30,876 nucleotides of DNA from NCBI GenBank assembly GCA_964490435.1, contig CAZBCF010000015.1, positions 1 to 30,876 of the forward strand, read 5' to 3'. This DNA comes from IMCC26077 sp964490435 (lineage in GTDB: Bacteria; Actinomycetota; Actinomycetes; Nanopelagicales; Nanopelagicaceae). The notes under the pieces were generated by a model that saw only the letters and a list, made by a program, of their open reading frames with translations, did not search any database and was not told the DNA's origin. Each line of letters opens with the position of its first letter. Within the stretch, counting starts at the first letter, position 1. The translations under genes were made by a program, and so were the position numbers. Positions 1-8,007 of this stretch are shown here, piece after piece.

Positions 1-257
1 GTGTGCGATATTACGGCTCGCATTTGATGGAAGTCGCTGAAGGGATTGATGCAGGCTTGCACGTCACTGCTGGGCAAGTCTTAGGCAAAGTAGGAACTTC
101 GGGCTCTGCCCGTGGAACTACTCCACATCTTCATTTCGGGTTATCGTGCCCAACTTTTCCTGGAGATTGGAAGGTGCGCCGTGGCGCCCTTTTACCCTAC
201 AGATATTTGAGGTCATGGCAAAAGGGGGGCAACCTCGCACCTCCACTCTGTAAGTGA
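1..257 (+). CDS. M23-family (LytM-like) metallopeptidase, C-terminal fragment
   Basis: Only the end of this gene lies in the window; the reading frame begins at base 3 and runs to a TGA at 255-257. The fragment contains the motif TPHLHFGLS, which matches the HxH zinc-ligand motif near the end of M23 peptidases, preceded by a glycine-rich turn (GKVGTSGSARGT) typical of the family. M23 enzymes cleave peptidoglycan cross-bridges or act as envelope-associated LytM factors in cell separation. The first zinc-binding motif, any signal peptide and the true start must lie upstream of the window. After the catalytic motif the tail ends with a short basic/proline segment. The family call is good; the substrate is unknown. 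Confidence 0.75.
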   Translation, partial: VRYYGSHLMEVAEGIDAGLHVTAGQVLGKVGTSGSARGTTPHLHFGLSCPTFPGDWKVRRGALLPYRYLRSWQKGGNLAPPLCK

Positions 258-347
258 GAGTTAACCTGCTCGCTCTGCGGTATTCACCTTCAATTGACTA
301 TTTAGAAACCTTTCTTCGAGAGAGTGGAGTGAGGGTAATTCGAAGCG

Positions 348-2171
348 ATGGAAGGTAAATCGGTGAAGCTTGTATCAGAAGGATCGAACCAGAGTTTAAA
401 CAACATTTTAATTTGCTCTTTTTTTACGAACGACGAGTATTACGCTACCTATGCTGAGAAATTATCGGAGAATCTTGAGCGATTAGGAGTTGCTTTCCTC
501 ATCACGGTTATGGAAAAAAATGAGGGAGAGGATTGGGCTGATATCTGTCGAAAGAAAGTTGGCTTCCTCGCAAAAGCCTGTGCCGCAAATCCAGGCAAAA
601 AAGTATTTTGGATTGACATTGATTGTGAACTACTTGAAATTCCCGAATATATAGTTGAGTCAACGGCAGACATTATTGGTTTCCAAAGGAGCTTTGGCTC
701 TCCCCTGAACATCGGTTATCAAAACCGTACTCGTTTTTGGGAACCTTGTTTCTGGGGGATCAATAACACTCCGCAAGCCCGCAAGATGGTGGAGGATGCC
801 TATCTACTGGAGCAAAATTCCAGTATTAAAGCCACCGATGACTATTTCTTCGAGGAAGGCTGGCGCGCAAATGCGAACAACTTAACTTTCCAGCTAATCC
901 CATCCAATTCTGTAGCTAATCGCGGAGATGAACTTGAAAACACCCGATCTGTCTTCTTCAAGTTTGGTTCAAGCGGGAAAGTTGCCGAATTCAAGAATCA
1001 GGTCGAGCAGCATAAGTTGTCGAATTCTTCTGGTGGGTTAAAGAAGAGATTTAAAAGTAAGACACTCCAATTGGCACGTCGAGTTCAAAAAAGAATTCCA
1101 GCGAGGTTGCGGAAAAGGCTCCGAAAGTTCTCAGATAAATCTGGCATTACCGGAGCTCTAACTGGTGAAATTCACGCCGGAGGGGTCAGCGACGAAGTAA
1201 AAGCACTTTTGGGGATTGCTAAAGATGGTGACTCCAAGGAATTCAGTGAGAAATTTGATGCGCTAAGACGCGAGCGGATTCTCAACCCAGCTGAAAATCG
1301 AGCAATTTCATCGGCAATCAGCTTCCTGAGTTATAGCTCCTTTCCCTCTGAATCTTCTTTACGACTCGCTTGGTGGAGCCAGCCATATCCAGGAAATTTT
1401 GGAGATTGGCTATCGCCTTATTTGATTCAAAAGTACTCGCGCAAACAAATTCAATTCCAGCCCCTCAATGAAGTTTCAAGTAGTCCTCATTTGGTGGCAA
1501 TTGGTTCTATTGGTCGGTTTATCAAGAGGAATTCGATTGTGGTGGGCACGGGGGTGAGTTCAGATGAGTTCTTAATTGACCCCCGTGCTAAATATTTCTC
1601 GCTGCGGGGACCTCGAACTGCTTGGATCTTGAAAAAATCTGGTGGTCCAACTGTTGATTCGTTTGGCGATCCAGCGATTTTAGTCTCGCGGATATATCCA
1701 GTGATTCGAAGCGAAACAAACGGTCGAGTGGCGCTAATTCGACATCATTCGCATCGCTCGTTGCCAGTACGTAAACCTGAGAACATGGATGAACTATCAG
1801 TATTGCGCTCGCACTCCTCCCAAATCGAGGAACTCTTTATCGCACTCAATCAATACGAAGCGGTGATTACCTCCGCAATGCATATCTTCATAACCTGCCA
1901 GGCATATGGAATCCCGGCAGCACTCGTGACCTTCAAAGGATTCGAAGGCTCTGTGCATGGTGATGGATCAAAATATCTCGATTATTCAGAGGGCGTTGGC
2001 GTTAGTGACTTAACACCGACATCAGTGCCTCTCGATCTGCGGAATTTCGATCTCCACAGCCTATTGACCCACGAGAAAATCTCTGAAGAAAAGCTGAATG
2101 AGGTAGAGATAACACTCATGGGGGCAATCGACTGCTATCAGAAGATCACAGACAAAATTCGGGTCTCTTGA
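348..2171 (+). CDS. Two-domain protein: glycosyltransferase-like N-terminus plus polysaccharide pyruvyl transferase-like C-terminus
   Basis: A 607-residue protein. Residues about 16-200 look like a GT-A fold glycosyltransferase-type domain, with a DxD-like motif (WIDIDCEL, Asp90 and Asp92) that in such enzymes binds the metal and nucleotide sugar. A lysine/arginine-rich linker follows at about 230-262. Residues about 338-570 resemble the polysaccharide pyruvyl transferase family (PF04230, CsaB-like): GNFGDWLSPYLI, a GTG turn, RGPRT, GDPAIL, and TSAMHIFITCQAYGIPA at the position of the family's S-R-x-H-x-x-x-x-A motif. The likely role is modification of a surface glycan; the acceptor is unknown. 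The ATG at 348 has weak ribosome-binding purines. The in-frame GTG at 363 has GGAAGG seven bases upstream and may be the true start. The downstream membrane gene overlaps its stop. Domain calls are by motif recognition only. Confidence 0.6.
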   Translation: MEGKSVKLVSEGSNQSLNNILICSFFTNDEYYATYAEKLSENLERLGVAFLITVMEKNEGEDWADICRKKVGFLAKACAANPGKKVFWIDIDCELLEIPEYIVESTADIIGFQRSFGSPLNIGYQNRTRFWEPCFWGINNTPQARKMVEDAYLLEQNSSIKATDDYFFEEGWRANANNLTFQLIPSNSVANRGDELENTRSVFFKFGSSGKVAEFKNQVEQHKLSNSSGGLKKRFKSKTLQLARRVQKRIPARLRKRLRKFSDKSGITGALTGEIHAGGVSDEVKALLGIAKDGDSKEFSEKFDALRRERILNPAENRAISSAISFLSYSSFPSESSLRLAWWSQPYPGNFGDWLSPYLIQKYSRKQIQFQPLNEVSSSPHLVAIGSIGRFIKRNSIVVGTGVSSDEFLIDPRAKYFSLRGPRTAWILKKSGGPTVDSFGDPAILVSRIYPVIRSETNGRVALIRHHSHRSLPVRKPENMDELSVLRSHSSQIEELFIALNQYEAVITSAMHIFITCQAYGIPAALVTFKGFEGSVHGDGSKYLDYSEGVGVSDLTPTSVPLDLRNFDLHSLLTHEKISEEKLNEVEITLMGAIDCYQKITDKIRVS

Positions 2172-2995
2172 TTCACCTGTTCGGATCACTCGCTAGAGCT
2201 TCGAAAGCGATCTTTCCTCGCTTTGAGGATAAGTTGCTACTCGTACTTTTAACATGTGTTGGCGCATTAATTTCAATTTCTGAACTTGCAATAGCCAAGA
2301 TATTCACTGAGATAGTAGTGGGCGAGAGACCAGCAACCTTCGCTCCCATGGCCCTCATTGGCACCTTTCTCCTCTTAAGCCTATTTGCTCGATTAAGTCA
2401 TTATTACCAAAGGACGCAACGCGTTCGCATTTTCAGTAAGTCTATCAACGCGACAACTTTTAAAAATCAGGAGAACTCCTGGGATTATTCGCTTGCAATG
2501 GAAATCTCCAATATCTTTTATCACCTTTTCCAAACACTAATCATCATCACCTTCTTGATCTACCTGTCATTTCAGATTGGACTCGTGACTCTCGTAGCTG
2601 TACTCTTCATTTTGGTTGTATTCGGTACCTTATTTACAAAGCAAGAGGATTTTCAGAAGCAGGCTTTTCGAGCAAAGTTCATCAAGAAGAAAATTTCAAC
2701 TGAGTCACGGGTCTTTAGTCGAGTTAAGTCAGGAGAACTCGGAGCGCTGGTCGCCGGGGTTATCGCAGTGGTGCTACTTCTTTTACTGCTAATTGGCCAT
2801 GAGTTAAATCTCATCTCGACGGCAGGTGCAGTGATTTCTTTTTTTGCCATTCGATTACTTGGTACCAATCTTAACTCCCTCTCATCAAGTATTATGCGAT
2901 ACGCCCGAGCCTTAGTGAATTCATCTATTAGTACCCTCAAAGACGCCGAGAATTCATCAAAAGATGAGAGGTTAAGGGAGTGGGACGAGGCGTAA
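2168..2995 (+). CDS. ABC-exporter-type transmembrane domain protein lacking an ATPase domain
   Basis: A 275-residue polytopic membrane protein. Hydrophobic segments lie at about 23-47, 62-80, 110-155 (a pair) and 190-230, and a final amphipathic stretch (about 238-260) reads like the last helix of a type I ABC exporter membrane domain. Charged loops (YYQRTQRVRIFSKS; KQEDFQKQAFRAKFIKKK) fit the long cytoplasmic extensions of that fold. The protein ends where a nucleotide-binding domain would start, and no Walker A, signature or Walker B motif is present. The TTG start overlaps the previous stop (TTGA), suggesting coupling to the glycan-modifying gene and a role in export or envelope assembly. 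The end overlaps ppk by 16 bases. It could be an exporter half that pairs with an ATPase encoded elsewhere, or a degenerate exporter. An unrelated four-to-six-helix protein is not excluded. Confidence 0.5.
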   Translation: MIHLFGSLARASKAIFPRFEDKLLLVLLTCVGALISISELAIAKIFTEIVVGERPATFAPMALIGTFLLLSLFARLSHYYQRTQRVRIFSKSINATTFKNQENSWDYSLAMEISNIFYHLFQTLIIITFLIYLSFQIGLVTLVAVLFILVVFGTLFTKQEDFQKQAFRAKFIKKKISTESRVFSRVKSGELGALVAGVIAVVLLLLLLIGHELNLISTAGAVISFFAIRLLGTNLNSLSSSIMRYARALVNSSISTLKDAENSSKDERLREWDEA

Positions 2996-5046
2996 AACTC
3001 TTTCTCAACCGCGAGTTGAGCTGGCTTGACTTCAATCGGCGTGTCCTTGCCTTGGCAGAAGACCAGGACCTGCCTTTATTGGAGAGGATCCGCTTTTTTG
3101 CAATATTTCACTCAAATCTCGATGAGTTTTTCATGGTTCGCGTGGCAAATCTTCTCAGGAGAATGGAACTTGGTTTTAAGAACGAGGAGTTTGGTGAGGT
3201 TTCAAATGTAGATCTTTTCTCGGCTATCACGCAATCGGTGAAAGCCATGTTGCTTGATGTCGAAAGATTGTATTTCGATGACTTTTTACCAGCGCTGAAG
3301 TTGAATGATATCGAAGTTCTGGACTACGCGACATTGGGTAATGAAGAGCAAGCCAGACTCAACGAACATTTTGATGAACGAATCTTTCCCATCCTCACTC
3401 CACTGGTAGTTGACCCATCTCATCCATTTCCGCATATCTCTGGCCTTTCCCTTAATTTTGGAATACATGTCAAACACAATGGTGATAATCGGCAATTTAT
3501 CCGGCTGAAGATTCCACAAAATTTGGATCGTTTCGTATCAGTCAAAGAAGTAGGCGCCTATCGCTTCGTGCGAGTGGAAGAAATTATTGCGGCAAACCTC
3601 AAAAAGTTATTTCCAGGAGCGCACCTGGAACAACACTTCCTGTTTCGAGTGACTCGAAATCAAGACTTGGAGATTGACGAGGACGATGAGAGCGATGATT
3701 TGCTGACCTTGATGCAAGAGGAATTGGAAAAGAGGCGTTTTGGGGATGTAGTACGCCTAGAGGTGGAGAACGTGCAAGATGAGCGACACTTGCGAAACTT
3801 GATTGAAGAATTCGAAATCGACCATATGCAAATATTCAGGCTTGGCACACCGCTTGATTTGACCTCTCTTACCGCATTAGCCAACCTCGATATCCCGCAC
3901 TTGAAATTCGAGCACTTTCAGCCAATCACGCATCCTAGGTTTTCAGATGTTCCTGAAGATGAGGTAGATGCAGATAAATTCTTCGGCAAATTGAGGAGTC
4001 GAGAAGTTCTACTGCATCATCCATATCACTCCTTCACTAGTACTGTGGCAAAGTTTGTCGAAGTTTCTGCAAAAGATCCCAAAGTTCTGGCCATTAAACA
4101 AACTCTTTATCGAACTTCCGGTGATTCGCCTATCATGCATGCTCTCATTGAGGCAGCGAAAGCGGGTAAGCAGGTACTTGCCGTTATCGAGATCAGAGCT
4201 CGATTCGATGAGACAGCGAACGTGCGTTGGGCGCAAGCACTTGAAGATGCCGGTGCGCATGTGGTTTACGGAATCCTCGGACTCAAGACCCACGCTAAAG
4301 CATCCCTGGTTGTCCGAGAAGAGCAGGGCACCTTGCGTCGATATTGTCATGTGGGAACTGGTAACTATCATCCGAGGACTGCGCGCTTATATGAGGATTT
4401 TGGATTGCTGAGCGCCGATGAGGATCTGGGGCGAGACTTGAGCACGCTATTCAATCAGCTTTCAGGGCTCTCGCCCGATGCCGAATACAAGCGATTACTC
4501 GTTGCGCCTAAGTTTCTGAGAACAGGAATAATTGAGAGGATCCATCGAGAGACTACTAACCATTTAGCTGGCGTACCTTCGCGGATTCGCTTCAAGGTTA
4601 ATTCAATTATTGACCGCGAGATAATCTCGGCCTTGTATCGTGCGGCTAACGCAGGTGTGCCAATCGAACTCAACACCAGAAGTATTTGCTCATTTAGTCA
4701 TAAAGCTACGGAGCACTCATCTAAGGTAAAAGTGCGATCGGTACTGGGAAGGTTCCTTGAGCATTCTCGAATCTATAATTTTCATAATAATGGAGATGAA
4801 GAGTTCTGGATTGGTAGCGCGGACATGATGGACAGAAATCTTAATCGAAGAATTGAAACTCTTGTCAGAATTGATGATGTTGACCACAAGAAAGAACTCA
4901 ACGCTATTCTCTCCCAAATATTTTCCCAGGAATTTGAGAGCTGGATACTAGATGAGTCTGATATGTGGATTCATGATCTTTTTGACGATGCAGGGCATCG
5001 ATTGCCGAATTTCCAAGAGCATCAAATTAAGGAGATGACAAAATGA
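2980..5046 (+). CDS. ppk: Polyphosphate kinase (PPK1)
   Basis: A 688-residue PPK1, which reversibly transfers the terminal phosphate of ATP to polyphosphate. The N-terminus has the family hallmark FLNRELSWLDFN and SNLDEFFMVR. The phospholipase-D-like catalytic domains carry His438 (KTHAK), at the position of the autophosphorylated histidine, and His595 (LEHSRIYNF), the second conserved histidine, followed by WIGSADMMDRNL. The start is the GTG at 2980, the most upstream possible because a TGA precedes it in frame; GAGAGG lies eight bases before it. This leaves only seven residues before FLNREL, a shorter N-terminus than most family members. The gene overlaps the upstream membrane gene by 16 bases and the next gene by four (ATGA). 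Neighbouring NUDIX-SixA and ppx genes make a polyphosphate cluster. Confidence 0.96.
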   Translation: MGRGVKLFLNRELSWLDFNRRVLALAEDQDLPLLERIRFFAIFHSNLDEFFMVRVANLLRRMELGFKNEEFGEVSNVDLFSAITQSVKAMLLDVERLYFDDFLPALKLNDIEVLDYATLGNEEQARLNEHFDERIFPILTPLVVDPSHPFPHISGLSLNFGIHVKHNGDNRQFIRLKIPQNLDRFVSVKEVGAYRFVRVEEIIAANLKKLFPGAHLEQHFLFRVTRNQDLEIDEDDESDDLLTLMQEELEKRRFGDVVRLEVENVQDERHLRNLIEEFEIDHMQIFRLGTPLDLTSLTALANLDIPHLKFEHFQPITHPRFSDVPEDEVDADKFFGKLRSREVLLHHPYHSFTSTVAKFVEVSAKDPKVLAIKQTLYRTSGDSPIMHALIEAAKAGKQVLAVIEIRARFDETANVRWAQALEDAGAHVVYGILGLKTHAKASLVVREEQGTLRRYCHVGTGNYHPRTARLYEDFGLLSADEDLGRDLSTLFNQLSGLSPDAEYKRLLVAPKFLRTGIIERIHRETTNHLAGVPSRIRFKVNSIIDREIISALYRAANAGVPIELNTRSICSFSHKATEHSSKVKVRSVLGRFLEHSRIYNFHNNGDEEFWIGSADMMDRNLNRRIETLVRIDDVDHKKELNAILSQIFSQEFESWILDESDMWIHDLFDDAGHRLPNFQEHQIKEMTK

Positions 5047-5936
5047 TTAAGGCAGCTGGTGTGGTTCTTTGGAGAGAACGCGAGCCCCTTCAGGCCGAAG
5101 TTGCGCTAATCCATCGTGTTGCATATGACGATTGGACCTTCCCAAAAGGTAAAGCCGAGCAAGACGAAAGCCTTTTGCAAGCTGCCTACAGAGAGTGCAT
5201 TGAAGAGACCGGATTTGCGCCAATTTTTGGTGGGTACCTTGGCGATAGTAAATACAATTATGACGGGGAAAAGAAACGAGTTTTCTATTGGATGGCCCAG
5301 GCTACAAAGGCAGTTACAACATTTACGCCCAATGCTGAGGTTGACAAACTATCCTGGATGAGCGTGAAAGAGGCTCGACATTTCCTTACATATGACGAAG
5401 ATCGAGACATTCTCCGCACATTTGTGAGAGCTGAACGACACAGTAAAGTGATGATATTTCTTCGACACGCCAAGGCTATCAAGCGTAATGAATGGTTTGG
5501 CGAAGATTCTGATCGACCGCTGTCACATATCGGTCAACTCCAAAGCGCAAAAATTGCTCAGAACCTAAAAATGTACGGTGTCGACGAAGTGCATTCGTCG
5601 GATGCGATTCGTTGTATGGATACGGCGCGAACGGTTGCAGACCAACTGCGCGTAGAATTGAGAAATAGTGACAAACTAAATGAGGACTATTACGAACGTG
5701 ATGACAATGCTGCCACGGAGTATGTTGATTTCCTCATCAACTCCTCTCGTAATCTGATTGTCTGTGGTCATAACCCAATTTTTCAAAACATGCTTCTAGC
5801 TTTTGAAAACGGAAAAGAGTGTGGGAAAAGTTTGGAGAAGTTATCTCCTGCCGAAGCCTGGGTTATCCATCATATCGGTCGACGTATCGTGTCAGTCGAT
5901 TCAATTCCAGCGCCTGTAACTGAAAAAACTAATTAA
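5043..5936 (+). CDS. MutT1-like NUDIX hydrolase fused to a SixA-type histidine phosphatase
   Basis: A 297-residue two-domain protein. Residues 1-130 form a NUDIX domain with a complete NUDIX box at 36-58 (Gly36, Glu42, Arg50-Glu51, Glu54-Glu55, Gly57). Residues 136-290 form a histidine phosphatase domain with the RHA motif at 141-143 (His142) and a second histidine in CGHNP (His243), like SixA. This is the architecture of mycobacterial MutT1, which acts on 8-oxo-guanine nucleotides and dinucleoside polyphosphates and is encoded beside ppk1, as here. The ATG overlaps the ppk stop (ATGA) and has AAGGAG at 5029-5034. The 3' end overlaps the convergent ppx gene by eight bases. Substrate is inferred from the family; both active sites look intact. 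Confidence 0.88.
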   Translation: MIKAAGVVLWREREPLQAEVALIHRVAYDDWTFPKGKAEQDESLLQAAYRECIEETGFAPIFGGYLGDSKYNYDGEKKRVFYWMAQATKAVTTFTPNAEVDKLSWMSVKEARHFLTYDEDRDILRTFVRAERHSKVMIFLRHAKAIKRNEWFGEDSDRPLSHIGQLQSAKIAQNLKMYGVDEVHSSDAIRCMDTARTVADQLRVELRNSDKLNEDYYERDDNAATEYVDFLINSSRNLIVCGHNPIFQNMLLAFENGKECGKSLEKLSPAEAWVIHHIGRRIVSVDSIPAPVTEKTN

Positions 5937-6840
5937 TCCAATCTAAACGGCGCAGTACGATACCTTCGCGCAACGCCCATGGACAAGTTTGTATACCTCG
6001 CAATTTAAATTCCTTGATTAGATTCTTGGCGACCAGGGCTCCCGCGACAATCTGATTGGCCCTTGTTTGTGAAATTCCAGGAAGATTTCTTCGTTCTTTT
6101 TGGGTCATTTTCATCAACCCGTGTGCAATTTCATTGACAGCATCTGCTGTTAAGCCTGGATTCTTACCAGTAATAAACTCTCGACTTAACTTATCCAATG
6201 TTCGAAAAGTCTTACTTGTCCCAACGCCTAACAGACCTGGAGCAAGTCCTATTTCCTCTTGAATTGGTTGGAGAGTTGCGACGATGTAGTCCTCGAGTTT
6301 TTTCAGACTTTTTTCGGAAAAAGGATCCCCCTCGAGGTAATTTCTAGTCAGCCGTCCAGCGCCAAGCATCACCGAGCGTGTAAGGCTAGCTCTCTCTTCA
6401 TCTCCGCGTGCGATCTCAAGTGACCCACCACCGATATCAAAAACCAAAAGATCACCGGCAGACCATCCAAACCATCGTCGCACTGCCAAAAATGTGAACT
6501 GTGCTTCCTCATCGCCGCTAAGCACTTGCAAATCGACACCGGTTCTCTCAGCAACCTCTTCCAGCAGAGATTCGCAATTGCTTGCCTCACGAATGGCCGA
6601 AGTGGCAAAGGATAACAATTCATCTAGCACAAGTCTTTGGGCGTTGTTTGTCGACTCGATGATGGCGGTGATTAACGCTTCAATCCCCATGCGAGAGATT
6701 TGATTTCTATCGTCTAAGTAATCGGTGAGCCTGATTTCATGCTTGAAACTAGTGAATGGGATAGGTGGAGCGCTGTGGCGAGCATCTATAACTTCAAGGT
6801 GAACGGAATTAGAACCAACATCCAGAACTCCTAGTCGCAT
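5929..6840 (-). CDS. ppx: Exopolyphosphatase / Ppx-GppA phosphatase family protein
   Basis: A 303-residue member of the Ppx/GppA family in the short form common in actinobacteria. It has the ASKHA-fold signatures: LDVGSNSVHLEV at the N-terminus (phosphate 1 loop) and FDIGGGSLEI (phosphate 2 loop), with ATSAIREASN between them. Enzymes of this family release phosphate from polyphosphate or convert pppGpp to ppGpp; some short actinobacterial versions have weak or altered polyphosphatase activity, so exact substrate is open. The gene converges on the NUDIX-SixA gene (eight-base overlap). It has no Shine-Dalgarno sequence; instead TATACT lies six bases before the ATG, suggesting a leaderless transcript. 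Together with ppk this gives synthesis and breakdown of polyphosphate side by side. Confidence 0.88.
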   Translation of the reverse strand: MRLGVLDVGSNSVHLEVIDARHSAPPIPFTSFKHEIRLTDYLDDRNQISRMGIEALITAIIESTNNAQRLVLDELLSFATSAIREASNCESLLEEVAERTGVDLQVLSGDEEAQFTFLAVRRWFGWSAGDLLVFDIGGGSLEIARGDEERASLTRSVMLGAGRLTRNYLEGDPFSEKSLKKLEDYIVATLQPIQEEIGLAPGLLGVGTSKTFRTLDKLSREFITGKNPGLTADAVNEIAHGLMKMTQKERRNLPGISQTRANQIVAGALVAKNLIKEFKLRGIQTCPWALREGIVLRRLDWIN

Positions 6841-6846
6841 TACTAC

Positions 6847-6852
6847 AGTATA
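6847..6852 (-). promoter_or_regulatory. Putative leaderless promoter -10 element of ppx
   Basis: On the minus strand TATACT is followed by exactly six bases (gtagta) and then the ppx ATG. Transcription would start at or next to the A of the start codon. No purine-rich ribosome-binding site is present between 6841 and 6870. No convincing -35 hexamer was seen. Confidence 0.55.
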
Positions 6853-6871
6853 AGGAGTTAGAGCAATTAAT

Positions 6872-6901
6872 AATCGCCCCGGCCAATTGACCGAGGCGAT
6901 T
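6872..6901 (-). terminator. Putative intrinsic terminator after the cold-shock gene
   Basis: Arms 6872-6882 and 6891-6901 pair over 11 positions with one C/A mismatch around an eight-base loop. Read on the minus strand, the stem is followed by a T-rich stretch (attattaatt). It lies 19 bases past the csp stop and before the ppx promoter, so it would separate the two minus-strand genes. Confidence 0.6.
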
Positions 6902-6919
6902 CTTCAAAGGTATAAGTAA

Positions 6920-7123
6920 CTACTTACCGACTACCTTGTCAGCTTGTGGTCCCTTTGGACCCTGAACGATTTCGAAATCGACTGCTTGACCTTCATTGAG
7001 GGTCTTGTAGCCATTTCCGGCAATTGCTGAGTAGTGGACGAAAACATCTTGTCCGCCACCATCTACTGCAATAAAACCGAAACCCTTTTCAGAGTTGAAC
7101 CACTTCACTGTACCTGTTGCCAT
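6920..7123 (-). CDS. Cold-shock protein (CspA family)
   Basis: A 67-residue single cold-shock domain protein that binds single-stranded RNA/DNA as a chaperone. It shows the RNP1-like KGFGFI and RNP2-like VFVHYSAI motifs, with the family start MATGTVKWFNSEKGFGFI. The ATG at 7123 is chosen over a start 19 codons upstream because family members begin here and because GAAGGAAG precedes it at ribosome-binding distance. The frame open upstream of this start encodes no recognisable extension. The gene stands alone, with a long leader and a likely terminator. Confidence 0.95.
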   Translation of the reverse strand: MATGTVKWFNSEKGFGFIAVDGGGQDVFVHYSAIAGNGYKTLNEGQAVDFEIVQGPKGPQADKVVGK

Positions 7124-7254
7124 TGAACTTCCTTCGTTGTTTGGGAAACGATCGAGAATTCCTCGTTCGTCAGTCTTCACCTGCTACAGCCTGACCGAAC
7201 GACCTACATGTTGGCGAAACGGGCACTGCAAAGAATCGGACTAGTCAAAGGGTA
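7124..7254 (-). promoter_or_regulatory. Putative promoter and long 5' leader of the cold-shock gene
   Basis: On the minus strand a TACCCT hexamer at 7254-7249 would place the transcript start near 7242, giving a leader of about 118 bases before the csp ATG at 7123. Long structured leaders are usual for cspA-type genes, whose translation depends on temperature-sensitive folding. The same TACCCT hexamer occurs before fabD, leuS and rpsT in this window. A GCCCC-TTC-GGGGC hairpin (7257-7269) lies just upstream of the hexamer. Confidence 0.45.
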
Positions 7255-7446
7255 CCGCCCCTTCGGGGCACTTATGAAATCGAAGTGGTACTGGCCAGTA
7301 GCGAACCAGTAGCGAAATGAGCCTATGCTCAAGTAGATTTTGGGCTCTCTTCAGGGTTCTTACCTCCTTAAGGGCGCGCTTGATGGGCTGGGGAAGGTCG
7401 CATCAGAGGCGATGCACCTTGCTCGAAGGAAGCCCGGAGGAAGATC
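7181..7446. other. Intergenic region between csp and DUF3145, with an 11-bp tandem duplication
   Basis: This 266-base divergent region holds the csp leader and promoter on the minus strand. It also holds a perfect 11-base tandem duplication (ccagtagcgaa at 7295-7305 and 7306-7316), a possible plus-strand -10 (TATGCT, 7324-7329) and a short inverted repeat GCATC/GATGC (7400-7415). No convincing open reading frame or RNA gene was seen between 7330 and 7446; GGAGG at 7436-7440 is the ribosome-binding site of the next gene. Confidence 0.5.
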
Positions 7447-7956
7447 GTGTCTACCAAAGTTACAACTTTGCAGGTGAGCGGCTGGCTAGAGATTTTCTCA
7501 GCGCCTACTGCGCTCCATCAACATATCCAATGGTCAATCTCCCAAACGCTGGGAGTTGAGATTGCACTGCAATGGAATAACCAACCGCTAGTGCCGGGCA
7601 GCGGGCAATGTCGTCTTCGTTTTACGGGAACCCCAGGAATTGCTGGACGGATTGCACGTGCGCTCGCCGGATGGCACTACCTTCGCTTTGACATTAGCGA
7701 AGAGGCAAGCGCCGGATGTGATGGCTCTCGGTATTTGGCTACACCTGCTCTAGGTCTTTTTCACGGAGCGGTCGGCGGCAGTGGCGATCTTTACCTCTCC
7801 GAACATCGCATTCGATCTGTAGTCGATGCCGCTCTTCGAAATGGTCGTGATGTAGAGAGCGCGATAGAAGAGGCGCTGGGAACTTCCTGGGAAGAGGAAT
7901 TGCAACCATTTCGGATCGGACAAGAAGGGATGCGTTGGCTGCATGTCGCCGGATGA
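7447..7956 (+). CDS. DUF3145 family protein
   Basis: A 169-residue protein matching the actinobacterial DUF3145 family, recognised from the pattern FSAPTALHQHIQWSISQTLG, an LxW-x-QP-x-PG segment, GTPGIAGRIARALAGWHYLRF, the CDGSRY motif and the closing MRWLHV. Function is unknown. No signal peptide or membrane segment is visible. In Streptomyces a DUF3145 gene follows fabF in the fab cluster; here it lies next to the fab-accD operon but on the opposite strand, converging on accD with a 51-base gap. The GTG start at 7447 has GGAGG six bases upstream. After the stop there is a seven-T run (7964-7970) but only a weak stem before it. Confidence 0.88.
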   Translation: MSTKVTTLQVSGWLEIFSAPTALHQHIQWSISQTLGVEIALQWNNQPLVPGSGQCRLRFTGTPGIAGRIARALAGWHYLRFDISEEASAGCDGSRYLATPALGLFHGAVGGSGDLYLSEHRIRSVVDAALRNGRDVESAIEEALGTSWEEELQPFRIGQEGMRWLHVAG

Positions 7957-8007
7957 GCAGTGTTTTTTTGGCGAGCAATGAGAGAGAATGGGCGAGAGAG
8001 AGAAGTT

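Noticed and set aside
348..2995. Recent horizontal island for the glycan and membrane genes
   Set aside because: There is no integrase, tRNA end, transposon or flanking repeat, and the lower G+C continues through ppk and ppx, so composition does not isolate these two genes.
7957..8007. Terminator between the convergent DUF3145 and accD genes
   Set aside because: A seven-T run is present on the plus strand but only a four-pair stem can be formed before it, too weak to call.
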